A stretch of 64,000 bases of DNA from Aurantiochytrium sp. KH105 (Eukaryota; Sar; Bigyra; Thraustochytrida; Thraustochytriidae). Shown piece after piece: positions 11,891-20,424 of the stretch. The stretch spans positions 1-64,000 of the forward strand of contig BGKB01000178.1 in assembly GCA_003116975.1 (NCBI GenBank). The letters run 5' to 3'. The notes beneath the pieces are model-generated. The model saw only the letters and a program-made list of their open reading frames with translations, ran no database searches and had not been told where the DNA came from. Made by a program: the position numbers and the translations under genes. How positions within the stretch are numbered: position 1 is the first letter of the stretch; every line of letters starts with the position of its first letter.

Positions 11891-13177
11891 GCAGAGAGCA
11901 CCTCGTTCTCGGAGGTCGCACGAACAGTCTCATCTTTTCCTTCTGATTTCTTTTCCTTCTGATTTCGACCACAGTCTCCGTGGCTCGCTGTCGCATGCAA
12001 TGCAGCAGCTGCAGCCGTGGCAACCAACAGCAGCAGCACTAGCAGCAGCAGCATCTAGCTTCTTTCATCATCGAAATCCTCGTAGGCCGAGCTGCAGCTC
12101 CAGGTCGCAATCATCGCCACGCAACAAGCAGCTGCAGCTTCTGCGGCCAGCTGCAGCAGCAGCTGCCATCACCCGGGTTTCCAAACAGTAAGCCACGCCA
12201 TCGCATTCACGGTCCGCGGGAGCGGCGACCTTCCTAGGTATGAAATAACCACAAACATTCCAACATCGTCTTCATTTCGTACTTCCCGCGCCCCCTTTGG
12301 TTCCGGCATCCGGGCGGGAGTGGTAGTAGCCAACCCCGAAGAATGCGCGAGCGTCACATCTTCTTCCAAGCTTTGCAGCCTTTACGCCACAGCCGCAGCC
12401 GCTTCTTCTCCTCCCTCGTCCCTAGTCCTGACGAACTCTGCAGTGCTGCTGATCTGCAGCTGATGATTGCGATGTGAAGCTTGACTCGCATCCAAAACGC
12501 AGCACCGAGTTCGTTCGGAGGATGCGCGTTAGGTCGGCGCTCGAAGGGATCGCGCCCATGCGTGCTTCATCACAGCCACCAACCTCGAAATGAACTTCTC
12601 CACGTCAGTGTCACTTCTTCTGCGCTGAGGCGTGACGACGCCATCATCCCCGCAACTCCCCCGCCGCCCCCCGCGATCGCGGCCGCCCCCCCTTTCCCCC
12701 CTCCCCCCTCCCGATTAAGGGGCTCTACCTCGCGAGTCCGCGCGGCGCATCACCGCGGCGCAGACTCCCCATGAGCCCCCCTCCTTCCCGCGTCGGAGGC
12801 GGTCGGCGCCCCCCCGCTGGGGGCACGCGGGCCGGACTGCGCGGCGGCGCTCGCGTCATCATGATTGCACATTCACCCCGGGGGGACGGGGCCCGCGCGT
12901 CCCTACGCGGAAAGGGGGCGAGCAGGAGGAGGCGCACGCGGCCGCGGAAAAGTTGGCGGAGAAGCAGACCCCGATCGAGCGAGCGAGCGAGCGAGCGAGC
13001 GACGGATCGAGCGGCTGCCCGAGCGAGGAGCGGCGCCGAAGGACAGGGCAGGCACAGACAGACCGCGCGAGGCCTCGCAGCTCCGCCTGCCTCCCCGCGC
13101 GCGCACGAGGTCGAGGTCCGTGGGCGCGTCGGTCGGTTGGTCGGTCGTGTGCTTGTTTGGCGGGGAGAGGACGAACG
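11891..13177. other. Intergenic with low-complexity DNA
   Basis: Contains CAG-rich stretches (12000-12060, 12126-12165), a C-rich tract (12655-12718) and GAGC repeats (about 12976-13001). Long overlapping open frames on both strands here are products of GC bias. No gene recognised. Confidence 0.5.
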
Positions 13178-13780
13178 ATGATGCTCGCGGCCAAGACGCT
13201 CGCGCGGGCGGCGTACGCGCCCGCGGCGGCGAGGATGACGGCGGCGAGGACCATGTCGTCGGCGGCGATCGGCACGGGCACGTCTGCGGCGGCCAGCGAG
13301 GCGTTCTGCCCCGCGGAGGACCTGAAACACATGCAGGCCACGGCGGTGGACGCCCTCTGCCAGATTGGCGAGCGCGCGCTCGAGGCATCCGGCGGCGTCT
13401 CGTACGTCCAGGACCCGAACGGAGGCAACGGTCTTGCCTGCGAGGTCGTTCTCGATCGTGAGGTCATTGAGGTCCTCATGGGATCCTCGTTGGAGGACGT
13501 CCTCGACTCGGGCCGCGGCCGTCTTCACCTTTCCCACTGCTGCTTTCTGCGCCAGACGAGCCCTGATCATCTTGCAGTGGCTGTACAGATCAACTCGCGC
13601 ACCAACACTGCGCGAGCCACACAGGTTCTCACCGCCGAGCTCGGCCTCATGTCTTTGCTCGCAAAGTACAAGGCCCCGCCCCAGCCTGCACAGCCCACGA
13701 CTCCTGTCGAGGCCTACCGCTCGCGCCCTATTCTCTCCGAGACTGATCCCTACGAATGCCCTCAGCTTCCCGTCCCGTAA
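13178..13780 (+). CDS. Unrecognised protein with possible mitochondrial presequence
   Basis: Predicted 200 aa. The frame is open further upstream, but that part is Arg/Ser repeat sequence from GAGC microsatellites, so the ATG at 13178 is preferred (another ATG follows immediately). The first 30 residues are rich in Ala, Arg and Thr without acidic residues (MMLAAKTLARAAYAPAAARM), which fits an amphipathic mitochondrial targeting peptide. The rest has a helical segment around AEDLKHMQATAVDALCQIGE, a predicted beta-rich centre (ACEVVLDREVIEVL) and a Pro-rich tail (KAPPQPAQPTTPVE). No motif or family was recognised, so no function is proposed. No introns are needed. Confidence 0.65.
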   Translation: MMLAAKTLARAAYAPAAARMTAARTMSSAAIGTGTSAAASEAFCPAEDLKHMQATAVDALCQIGERALEASGGVSYVQDPNGGNGLACEVVLDREVIEVLMGSSLEDVLDSGRGRLHLSHCCFLRQTSPDHLAVAVQINSRTNTARATQVLTAELGLMSLLAKYKAPPQPAQPTTPVEAYRSRPILSETDPYECPQLPVP

Positions 13781-14179
13781 GCGGCAGGAAGCTAGCCAAA
13801 TCCCAAAACAAACCAAACTGAACGGGACCGCGCGATGGCGATCTTGCAAATTCTTGCGAATGCTAGCAAGTCAGATCTAAAGCCAGACCTTCGGATAGCC
13901 GACGTCTCTCTCCCTCGTTGCCTCGTGCGCAAGATCTCGTTTCTCTCTACATAAACCCCTCCCCTGTATGATTCGATCAAAAATGATCTTTGTTGATGTG
14001 CCACACATATTTCGCTGTCCTTTGACCCCTTGTCTTCTTGCTGATTCCATGGGTTTCATCATCAATGTGTGAGCGACACAGCAAGTGCGACTACCTCATT
14101 ACTTGGCCACGATGGTGATGCGAACGGTCGTCCTCGTGGAATCACCATGCTACCTACTATCAATGGTAGGAAGTCTTAG

Positions 14180-14194
14180 CGGATAATTTCTCCG
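14180..14194. promoter_or_regulatory. CGG-N9-CCG inverted repeat, site 1
   Basis: CGGATAATTTCTCCG. It lies in a longer match shared with site 3: GTAGG, two bases, GTCTTAGCGGA, three bases, TTTCTCCG. The spacing fits a dimeric Zn2Cys6 regulator site. Confidence 0.6.
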
Positions 14195-14302
14195 ATTCAC
14201 AATATGTTGAACGCGAGTCAAGGCCACCATGCCCGGTGGCAGTGAACGGCTGACAATGACGCCTAGGAGAGCATTGTACGTCACGTCAGCAAAGGGTTGG
14301 GG

Positions 14303-14317
14303 CGGGTGTTTTCTCCG
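14303..14317. promoter_or_regulatory. CGG-N9-CCG inverted repeat, site 2
   Basis: CGGGTGTTTTCTCCG, with the same N9 spacing and the same TTTCTCCG right half as the other three sites. Confidence 0.6.
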
Positions 14318-14392
14318 AAACACTCCTGGCACGAGACTATGGTATTGTTGGGAATCGAATGTACATTTACTAAAAACAGTAGGGGGTCTTAG

Positions 14393-14407
14393 CGGAGGTT
14401 TTCTCCG
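14393..14407. promoter_or_regulatory. CGG-N9-CCG inverted repeat, site 3
   Basis: CGGAGGTTTTCTCCG, inside GCGGAG-GTTTT-CTCCGC. It shares the upstream GTAGG..GTCTTAGCGGA context with site 1. Confidence 0.6.
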
Positions 14408-14569
14408 CCGATCCACGGCTGAAAGGTTCGACGGACCGGTGTTGCACGTTCACGCCGTTCTGCGGCTAGTCCTTGTTTGTGAATCAGCATGATGCTAGAT
14501 TTCGAGAATTCGGGGGCATGACTTAAATGCCCCGAAGTAATTCGCTTCGGCAACAAAAGGATCCTCTTG

Positions 14570-14584
14570 CGGAGATTTTCTCCG
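14570..14584. promoter_or_regulatory. CGG-N9-CCG inverted repeat, site 4
   Basis: CGGAGATTTTCTCCG, a near-perfect palindrome. It is the copy closest to the dehydrogenase start codon, about 300 nt upstream. Confidence 0.6.
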
Positions 14585-14695
14585 AAAAGGTGAGGGTGCG
14601 CGACAATGCATCTTGTCGTTCGGGCTGGTCGTCGTGCAAGTCAGGCAACTAATATGTTGCGAGAGCAGTATTTAACAGTGGGACAAATCGTCAAA

Positions 14696-14706
14696 TATTA
14701 TATAGG
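14696..14706 (+). promoter_or_regulatory. Possible TATA element of the dehydrogenase gene
   Basis: TATTATATAGG, 176 nt upstream of the start codon and downstream of the four inverted repeats, an order expected for upstream sites followed by a core promoter. Confidence 0.35.
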
Positions 14707-14881
14707 ATGCTTCTTTATTCTTGAGGAGCCGTGAGCTTGGTTCCCCAGGACGAGCAAAGTCCGCATGCAACCTTGAGATCATCAGCAAACCCGAAACCTG
14801 CAGCAAGACAAAGGACCAAGACCAATATCAGGAAAGACCAAAGTCGTAGCAACAACAAGAGCCAAGAAAGAAGACGCCAAG

Positions 14882-15655
14882 ATGACTTCGCGCACGCTTC
14901 AAGGTAAAACTGCTCTCATTGCAGGCGGATCCAAGAATCTGGGTGCAGCCTTTGCCAAAGATCTTGCCGAACATGGAATTGCGTGCGTGGGCATTCATTA
15001 CAACAGTGCATCGTCCCTGGAGGAGGCTGAAACGACCAAGAAGCAGGTCCAGGACGCGGGCACCCGAGTATTCTTGTATCAGGCGGACTTAGCCGACCCT
15101 GGTGCTGTTGAAGACCTTTTCCAGAGCGCCAAGGCTGATATGGGAGGCATCGACTTGGCCATCAACTGTGCGGGAGTCCTCAAGAAGAACAAGATTATCG
15201 ACATGTCAGAAGATGATCTTGATGCGACGCTCAACATCAACATTCGCGCAGGCTTCCTTTTCATCAAACACGCTGGAATCGCCCTCAACGACAACGGAAA
15301 CATCCTCACCATTGGTACTTCTCTTGTCGGTGGATTTCAGGCTGATTATGGTCTCTATGCCGGATCCAAGGCCGCGCTTGAGCACTTTACCCGCGCGGCC
15401 GCCAAGGAGCTGGGACATCGGGGCATCTCGGCCAACTGTCTGGCCCCTGGTCCCATCAACAACTCCTTCTTTTTCGCCACCTCGCCGCAGGCTGCCGCAA
15501 ACCATCTCAAGTCTCTGACGGCGCTTGGGGACCAAGCTCCGGTTGGCCTTAGTGAAATGGAGGATATCGCCCCTTGGGCACGCTTTCTTGCCACAGAAGG
15601 ATGGTGGATGACTGGCCAGACGATTCTGCTCAACGGCGGTCTCTTCACCAAGTGA
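14882..15655 (+). CDS. Short-chain dehydrogenase/reductase (SDR)
   Basis: NAD(P)(H)-dependent oxidoreductase of the classical SDR family, 257 aa, a typical length. The nucleotide-binding turn is GGSKNLG (residues 15-21), a variant of TGxxxGxG. D68 in the QADLAD strand, NCAG at 95-98, the catalytic Ser147, Tyr159 and Lys163 (YAGSK) and the proline-containing APGPINN segment are all in place. It resembles 3-oxoacyl-ACP-reductase-like enzymes; the substrate cannot be deduced. There is no targeting peptide, so it is probably cytosolic. The gene is intronless. It is preceded by four CGG-N9-CCG sites and converges with the Zn2Cys6 regulator gene 114 nt downstream, suggesting control by that regulator. 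A bacterial-like sequence and intronless gene are compatible with horizontal acquisition, but this is not shown. Confidence 0.88.
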   Translation: MTSRTLQGKTALIAGGSKNLGAAFAKDLAEHGIACVGIHYNSASSLEEAETTKKQVQDAGTRVFLYQADLADPGAVEDLFQSAKADMGGIDLAINCAGVLKKNKIIDMSEDDLDATLNINIRAGFLFIKHAGIALNDNGNILTIGTSLVGGFQADYGLYAGSKAALEHFTRAAAKELGHRGISANCLAPGPINNSFFFATSPQAAANHLKSLTALGDQAPVGLSEMEDIAPWARFLATEGWWMTGQTILLNGGLFTK

Positions 15656-15769
15656 GCGCGCGCTTCTTTTCTCATAAAAACAAAATACATGCACTCAATT
15701 TCCATTCCAAAAATTTACACTTGCAGTTGGCGAATTTAGCGCTTCGAGCGTCAATGCATTTGCAGCGGC

Positions 15770-16933
15770 TTATCCTAGTTCGTCGAGCTTGAATGGGTTG
15801 TTGGGGTCCGTGAGATAATCGTGCAAGGGTCCCATAATTTCTGGCGCATCGAGTGGCTCGATCTCCATGGCATCCCAATCGAAAACTTGTGTTTCCTGGC
15901 CCGGAACCGTGCGCAAGATTGCCTCTCCGCTTTCGAGCGGTTCTGCGACTTTTTCGGGTGCTGCTCGCTGCGCGCGAAAGTTGTGCAGCCTGATGCTGTG
16001 GCGCAGTCGCGTCGGTGGCCCACACACGAAAACGTCAAATTCATCAATGTCAACCAACCAAACACGCCCCGAGCGGTCCCGTACGCTTACATCCGCAATG
16101 GTGCCACAGAAATGCCAGAAACTTTCGCGCCCATTGTCATCATACACGACTGGTACATCGAGCCAACCTCGTAAGCAACGGTGTAGCCGACGTGCGCGCT
16201 CATCGGGATCGGAAACGACATCGAGCCAAAACTTGTAATAACCAGGCTTGGCATTCGAGATTTTCTGCATGGCCTCGAGTGGAAGAAAATACTTGGCCCA
16301 TTGCGGACCAGCATAAATTTGCCTCTTGCCCATCTCGATTAGCACCATGTAGCAACAAGTGCCCGGCACGGTGTCGGTGCTCGCTTCTATCGTATCTTGA
16401 TCCTCGTGCAAGAGATGCTGAGCTGCGGTATCGAGTGCGACAAAGGATGAGGCTTGCGGCAAGGGTCGTGGCGTTTCATAAGCAGCACTAGGGTATGGTA
16501 TTGCGTCTCCAAGGCCGAGTGAGACGGCCAAGGTGGTAAAGGCGTGCAGCAAAGGTGCCGAGTTTTCTGCAGCACTCATCTCGCCCATAATGCGCACATA
16601 TGAGGCCAAAGCAGGAGGGGCGCACTTGAGATTTTGCGCTTTGAGGATACTTGATAAGGCACCCGCAAATCTGTACTGTAGCAAGCAGCTTGTGTGCGGA
16701 AAAAGGGCCTCAAGCGCATCGTGCGAGCCTGAGAGTTGCTCTGGTGTTGGCGACGACAGCTCATCTTTCTGAACCTCCTTTGCGCTCACTGCTATGGCCG
16801 GAGGCCTTCCGCGTCGAGCTTGCGTGCGCCGTACGCAGACAAGTCCGCGCTCGACGCAGCGCGAGCACGCCTGCGCCTCTTTTTCGCGCAGAGAACAACT
16901 CTTGTGTGCGCGGAAACAGGCCTCACACGTCAT
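15770..16933 (-). CDS. Zn2Cys6 (fungal-type) transcription regulator
   Basis: Predicted nuclear DNA-binding protein, 387 aa, intronless. A binuclear zinc cluster sits at the extreme N-terminus: Cys at 3, 6, 13, 23, 26 and 33, that is C-x2-C-x6-C-x9-C-x2-C-x6-C, within the family consensus. A short basic RRGRPP motif resembling an AT-hook follows. The rest is unrecognised; an aromatic-rich stretch around GYYKFWLDVV and a C-terminal acidic region (DWDAMEIEPLD) could act in regulation or activation. Such proteins typically bind paired CGG triplets, and four CGG-N9-CCG repeats lie in front of the neighbouring dehydrogenase, with which this gene converges. The start ATG is only two codons before the first Cys, so the domain is complete but has no N-terminal extension. 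Confidence 0.82.
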   Translation of the reverse strand: MTCEACFRAHKSCSLREKEAQACSRCVERGLVCVRRTQARRGRPPAIAVSAKEVQKDELSSPTPEQLSGSHDALEALFPHTSCLLQYRFAGALSSILKAQNLKCAPPALASYVRIMGEMSAAENSAPLLHAFTTLAVSLGLGDAIPYPSAAYETPRPLPQASSFVALDTAAQHLLHEDQDTIEASTDTVPGTCCYMVLIEMGKRQIYAGPQWAKYFLPLEAMQKISNAKPGYYKFWLDVVSDPDERARRLHRCLRGWLDVPVVYDDNGRESFWHFCGTIADVSVRDRSGRVWLVDIDEFDVFVCGPPTRLRHSIRLHNFRAQRAAPEKVAEPLESGEAILRTVPGQETQVFDWDAMEIEPLDAPEIMGPLHDYLTDPNNPFKLDELG

Positions 16934-17664
16934 GGCAGCCCGATCTCTTGCTCGGCCAACCTTGCAAGCGAGGCGCGAGCGTTCAGGCGCGGTGTTCGAG
17001 CGTGCACGAACCTGTGCGGGCCACTTTGCCTTAGCAGGGACGCACGCAGCCTTGCCCTCGAGGTGTATTCACGCACAATCTGTTGGGAAGGAAGCCAGAG
17101 TTTTGCACGCTTGCTTCTCTAAAAGCTTAGAAACAAGCAAGCAATCAAGTCGAGTCAACTTGCTGTGGCGTGCACGCAAGACCATCACGACTCATAAGCT
17201 GGAGAATGAGCGTACATGCGCTTGACAAGTAGAAAAGAGCCCCAGCGCAAAAATTCCTTGACCAAGCTCCTGCACGCGCTGGTAGATGACAGCCCCCCGG
17301 CTGGTGGATGACAGCGCCTCCCGCCAGTAGTTCCCCGAACCAAGCACATCATGGGGGGTTGCCGTCGTGGAGATGGTCGCGCTGCGAAATAAACTCGAGT
17401 CTGCATTCAATTGATCGCGCCCTGAGGGGGGGGGGTTCCTCGGTACGGACGACTTCGCGTAATGTTGCCTTTTTTACCCCATTTCAATCTCATGGAATCA
17501 CCGACTCGGGTGTCGTCGTTGATCAAAAAATAATCCATGCCCAAATACAAATAGCCTGAGGCTCCTGCCATGATCAACTGTGAACCAATCGCACTTATAA
17601 TCTCGCCGATTCGCAGGACAGGCGACATCGAACGATAGAATAGTTTTTTTATTTTTTTCCAATG
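16934..17664. other. Intergenic upstream of the Zn2Cys6 gene
   Basis: Holds the 5' side of the regulator gene. A direct repeat (GGTAGATGACAGC / GGTGGATGACAGC) lies at about 17281-17312, and a G tract at about 17427-17436. No CGG-N9-CCG site was noticed here. Confidence 0.4.
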
Positions 17665-18106
17665 GCGTGACATGAAAATCCCTTTGGGGCCGAGGTGCTC
17701 TTTCTCTTGAGAGAAACATAGGAAATCACTTCCGGGGGCCGCGCGCTCTGTCTTGAAAGAGTGGCATGGAAATTCCTCTCGCAAGGGGGTTGCATACTCG
17801 CTCGATCGGGTGCGTGTCATGAAACCCATTCGGGGTGCGCACTCTCAAGGGCGTGACACGAAATTCGCCTTGGTGATCGAACACATTCAGGGACGTGTCA
17901 CGAGAATCGCCTTCGAGAGCGCGCACTTTCAAGGGAGTGACATGAAATCACCTTTCTCGGGCCGCGCTTCTTGGAAGCGTGACATGAAAACCCTGTTTGA
18001 TAGCGCGCGCTCTAGAGAGAGTGACATGAAGACCCCGCGTTCGAGAGCGCGCGCTCTCGAGAGCGTGACATGAAAACCCCATTCGAGAGCGCTCTCACGA
18101 GCGCTC
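17665..18106 (+). repeat. Degenerate tandem repeat array, about ten units, 42-nt period
   Basis: GTGACATGA-like cores occur at about 17667, 17713, 17761, 17814, 17853, 17895, 17937, 17979, 18021 and 18065. The last units are spaced exactly 42 nt apart and the first ones more loosely. A typical unit continues with AAACCCC, TTCGAGAGCGCGC and CTCTCGAGA, so each holds a GC-rich palindromic segment. In one + frame the 42-nt units stay open and would encode 14-residue repeats (SDMKTPFxSARSRE-like) up to a stop at 18073, but no good start codon was seen. The array ends about 300 nt before the ParA-like start codon. Confidence 0.8.
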
Positions 18107-18115
18107 TCACGTGTA

Positions 18116-18200
18116 CGCTGTTATTAACGGACTATGAGTTTTTTCTTTATGAAAAATATTTGGCTACAATAAATTTCACAAATCTTATAATAGGTGCACA
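18116..18200 (+). promoter_or_regulatory. AT-rich putative promoter of the ParA-like gene
   Basis: An abrupt AT-rich stretch in GC-rich surroundings, with TTATAATAGG at 18185-18194, between the repeat array and the preferred start codon at 18415. Confidence 0.35.
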
Positions 18201-18414
18201 GTTGTGTCACGAATTAGAAGAGAGGCGATATGGCGGGGTTTTTCATCGGTCGTGGTCTCGCTCGCGATCGAAGCAAAACCAGAACTCAAACTCCAGCGAT
18301 CGAACAAGCCTTCAACGCCCGCGAGCTGTAGCAGACCCACCAGCAGACTCGCAACCCATCTCAACACACGCTACGAGAGCGCCTGCACGAGCCAGTCAAG
18401 CCCAAGTCTCTCCC

Positions 18415-20115
18415 ATGAAGAACAAGATGGCATCCCGCACTGCGCGCAGGGTCAAGCAAGAGGAGAAGACTGTCTCTGCTTCTCCGGTTGCGCCCCGGCA
18501 TGCACCGCCGTCGTCGCTCGCCTCAACAACATCGGCGCGCACGGGAGGATCGAGCCTTTCAGGCGGCTCAAGCGCTTCTACATCTCCCCCTGACCTTGGC
18601 AAGAGAAAGAAGCGCAAAGCGACCGCTTCGTCGCCGCAAAAGACGAACAACAGCAAACGCAGCAAAAAGGCCGCGAGAAGTGTCAATCTGACGCGTGATG
18701 TGAGCAAGGTGAACCCGAAAGACCGCGACCGGGCAAAGAAGTATCTCAAGTTTCAACGCAATCTCGACAAGTACTTAGAGGACAACGAGAGCAAGAGCGT
18801 CGAAGCGGCAGAAACGTTTGCGAAGCAAAACAAGACGCGGATTATCGGCTATTACAACTTCAAGGGTGGTGTCGGCAAGACGTCAAACCTGATCAACACG
18901 GCCGCCCAGCTCGCCGCGCAAAAGCAGCGCGTGCTTGTGATCGATGCTGATCCGCAGTGCAACCTCACGAACTTTTACCGTCCGCCTTCCACAGAAGATG
19001 ACGTCGCCGACGATGAGACTGTCGATGGTGAGGACAGCACAGAGGATCAGGGCGACGATGGCGCAAACGCCGACGACAGCGATGATGAAGAGAGCGACGT
19101 CCGCGTACTGAACCCGCTTAGTTTGCATGAGGCTTCAGAAAGGAATGGCGTTGGTCTCGACATTCTCAACAAGAAGCCTGAACATGGAGTCAAGGATCTG
19201 CACCAGCTGCTGAATCCGGCCTTCAAGGGGGACATGTCGGGCCTTCGTCCCGCTGTCAAACTGGCTGCGGCGCCAATGCCATTCGCGGATGATCCCTCAC
19301 GTATCTTTTATATCGCTGGCTCGCCACTCATTTCTGAGTTTGAGAGCTCGTTGAGTCTCACGGCGGCTCAGCCCAAGACGAGCTGCATGTACTTTGGAGC
19401 TTTTCGAAAGCTTCTTATCGACACTGCGCAACTGCACGACATCGACTTTGTGCTGGTCGACTTTGGTCCCAGCGTGAGCACCATGAACATGGTGTTTCTG
19501 CTTTCCTGCGACTACATTTTGCCTCCACTTTTTGCCGACTACTTTTCCCTGAGTAGCATGGATGTGCTTCTCACGCATGTGATCCCGTCGCTCCTCAGTC
19601 AAAAGGAGGTGATTCGCGGCAACGAGGTAAGGCACCTGGACGCAAAGCAGAAAATGCTCGGATATGCCTTTAACCCCTCTCCGCCCAAGATTTTGCCCTT
19701 TGTGGTCACCAACTTTGCCATGCACCACCACACCAGAGGGGCGCAAAAGGAGAAGTTGCTGCAAATTCAGCCGGGGCGTTTTGTGTCTGCTATGCAAAAG
19801 CTCGTCAAGGATAAGAGGATCCCCGAGGCGGTCGTAGAGCTTTTTGTATGTGACAAAGAGCATATGGTAACTCCGCATTGCCAAGACTTGCAGCAGCTGC
19901 AGCACCTTTCGCACGATTATGGTCTTGCTGCATCTGTCTGGGACCTGGATGTGCTCAAAGCTGCCATAGATGACCAAAAGAAGCTGCAGAAAAGGGGCAG
20001 GCTTGGACAGCCGAAGGGGCAACAACAAATTGTCACGTACAGAAAGTACGCTGAGCACGCCAGGAAGCGTTACAAACATCTCGCAAGGTTTATCATGACC
20101 GTTTGCAATCCTTAA
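18415..20115 (+). CDS. ParA/MinD-type (deviant Walker A) ATPase with nuclear-type N-terminus
   Basis: SIMIBI-class P-loop ATPase, 566 aa from this ATG. Basic, Ser-rich N-terminal region with likely nuclear localisation signals (GKRKKRK at about 62-68, KRSKK at 81-85). Residues about 142-190 hold the ParA core: YYNFKGGVGKTS with the deviant Walker A (KGGVGKT, 150-156) and VLVIDADPQCNLT. An acidic insert of about 40 residues follows (DDETVDGEDSTEDQGDD). Further on, FVLVDFGPSVS is the Walker B region, with PLFADYFSLSSMDVLL typical of ParA/Soj. The frame is open up to 18070, but that extension runs through the repeat array and AT-rich DNA, so 18415 is preferred. In bacteria and plasmids such ATPases move DNA or complexes; the role of a eukaryotic nuclear-encoded copy is unknown. 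No ParB-like gene was seen nearby. Confidence 0.85.
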   Translation: MKNKMASRTARRVKQEEKTVSASPVAPRHAPPSSLASTTSARTGGSSLSGGSSASTSPPDLGKRKKRKATASSPQKTNNSKRSKKAARSVNLTRDVSKVNPKDRDRAKKYLKFQRNLDKYLEDNESKSVEAAETFAKQNKTRIIGYYNFKGGVGKTSNLINTAAQLAAQKQRVLVIDADPQCNLTNFYRPPSTEDDVADDETVDGEDSTEDQGDDGANADDSDDEESDVRVLNPLSLHEASERNGVGLDILNKKPEHGVKDLHQLLNPAFKGDMSGLRPAVKLAAAPMPFADDPSRIFYIAGSPLISEFESSLSLTAAQPKTSCMYFGAFRKLLIDTAQLHDIDFVLVDFGPSVSTMNMVFLLSCDYILPPLFADYFSLSSMDVLLTHVIPSLLSQKEVIRGNEVRHLDAKQKMLGYAFNPSPPKILPFVVTNFAMHHHTRGAQKEKLLQIQPGRFVSAMQKLVKDKRIPEAVVELFVCDKEHMVTPHCQDLQQLQHLSHDYGLAASVWDLDVLKAAIDDQKKLQKRGRLGQPKGQQQIVTYRKYAEHARKRYKHLARFIMTVCNP

Positions 20116-20424
20116 CCTCGAATGCTTCTGCTACTTCTCTGGTCATGGCCCTGGCCCTGGACCTCGGTCCCAACGCAGACAAATAGCTCGTAGAGACGAA
20201 ACAACAACTAGAGCCGAATTTAAAATAAAAGAACAAAATCAAGTGCCCTCGCGCCCCCTCTTCCTCGCTTTTGATTCTTTGTTGCGCTGATTGGGTAAAT
20301 AAGGCCTTGATTTGATGGTTTCGACATGGCAGAGGAAGATATAAAAGGAAGCAACAAAGATGATTGGAGATGATTGTATGCATGGGGTCATGCATCGAAG
20401 ATTCCAAAGGAAAAGCTTCGACCT
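20116..20424. other. Convergent intergenic region between ParA-like gene and UEV gene
   Basis: AT-rich, with AATTTAAAATAAAAG at about 20218 (possible polyadenylation region) and a TATAAAAGG string at about 20341 that precedes no recognisable gene. Confidence 0.4.

Noticed and set aside
12525..12645. Short helical-looking - strand frame near 12530-12640
   Set aside because: Reads plausibly for about 30 codons, but no start, splice partner or known motif could be attached to it.
12725..13849. 374-codon - strand frame overlapping the protein at 13178
   Set aside because: Arg-rich composition from GC-rich DNA and GAGC repeats; the + strand frame has a plausible presequence and balanced composition.
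17665..18106. CRISPR array
   Set aside because: Units are degenerate throughout, with no constant repeat separated by unique spacers; the window is eukaryotic.
18070..18414. N-terminal extension of the ParA-like protein to the ATG at 18070
   Set aside because: The extension reads through the last repeat unit and an AT-rich promoter-like segment, and its composition changes abruptly.
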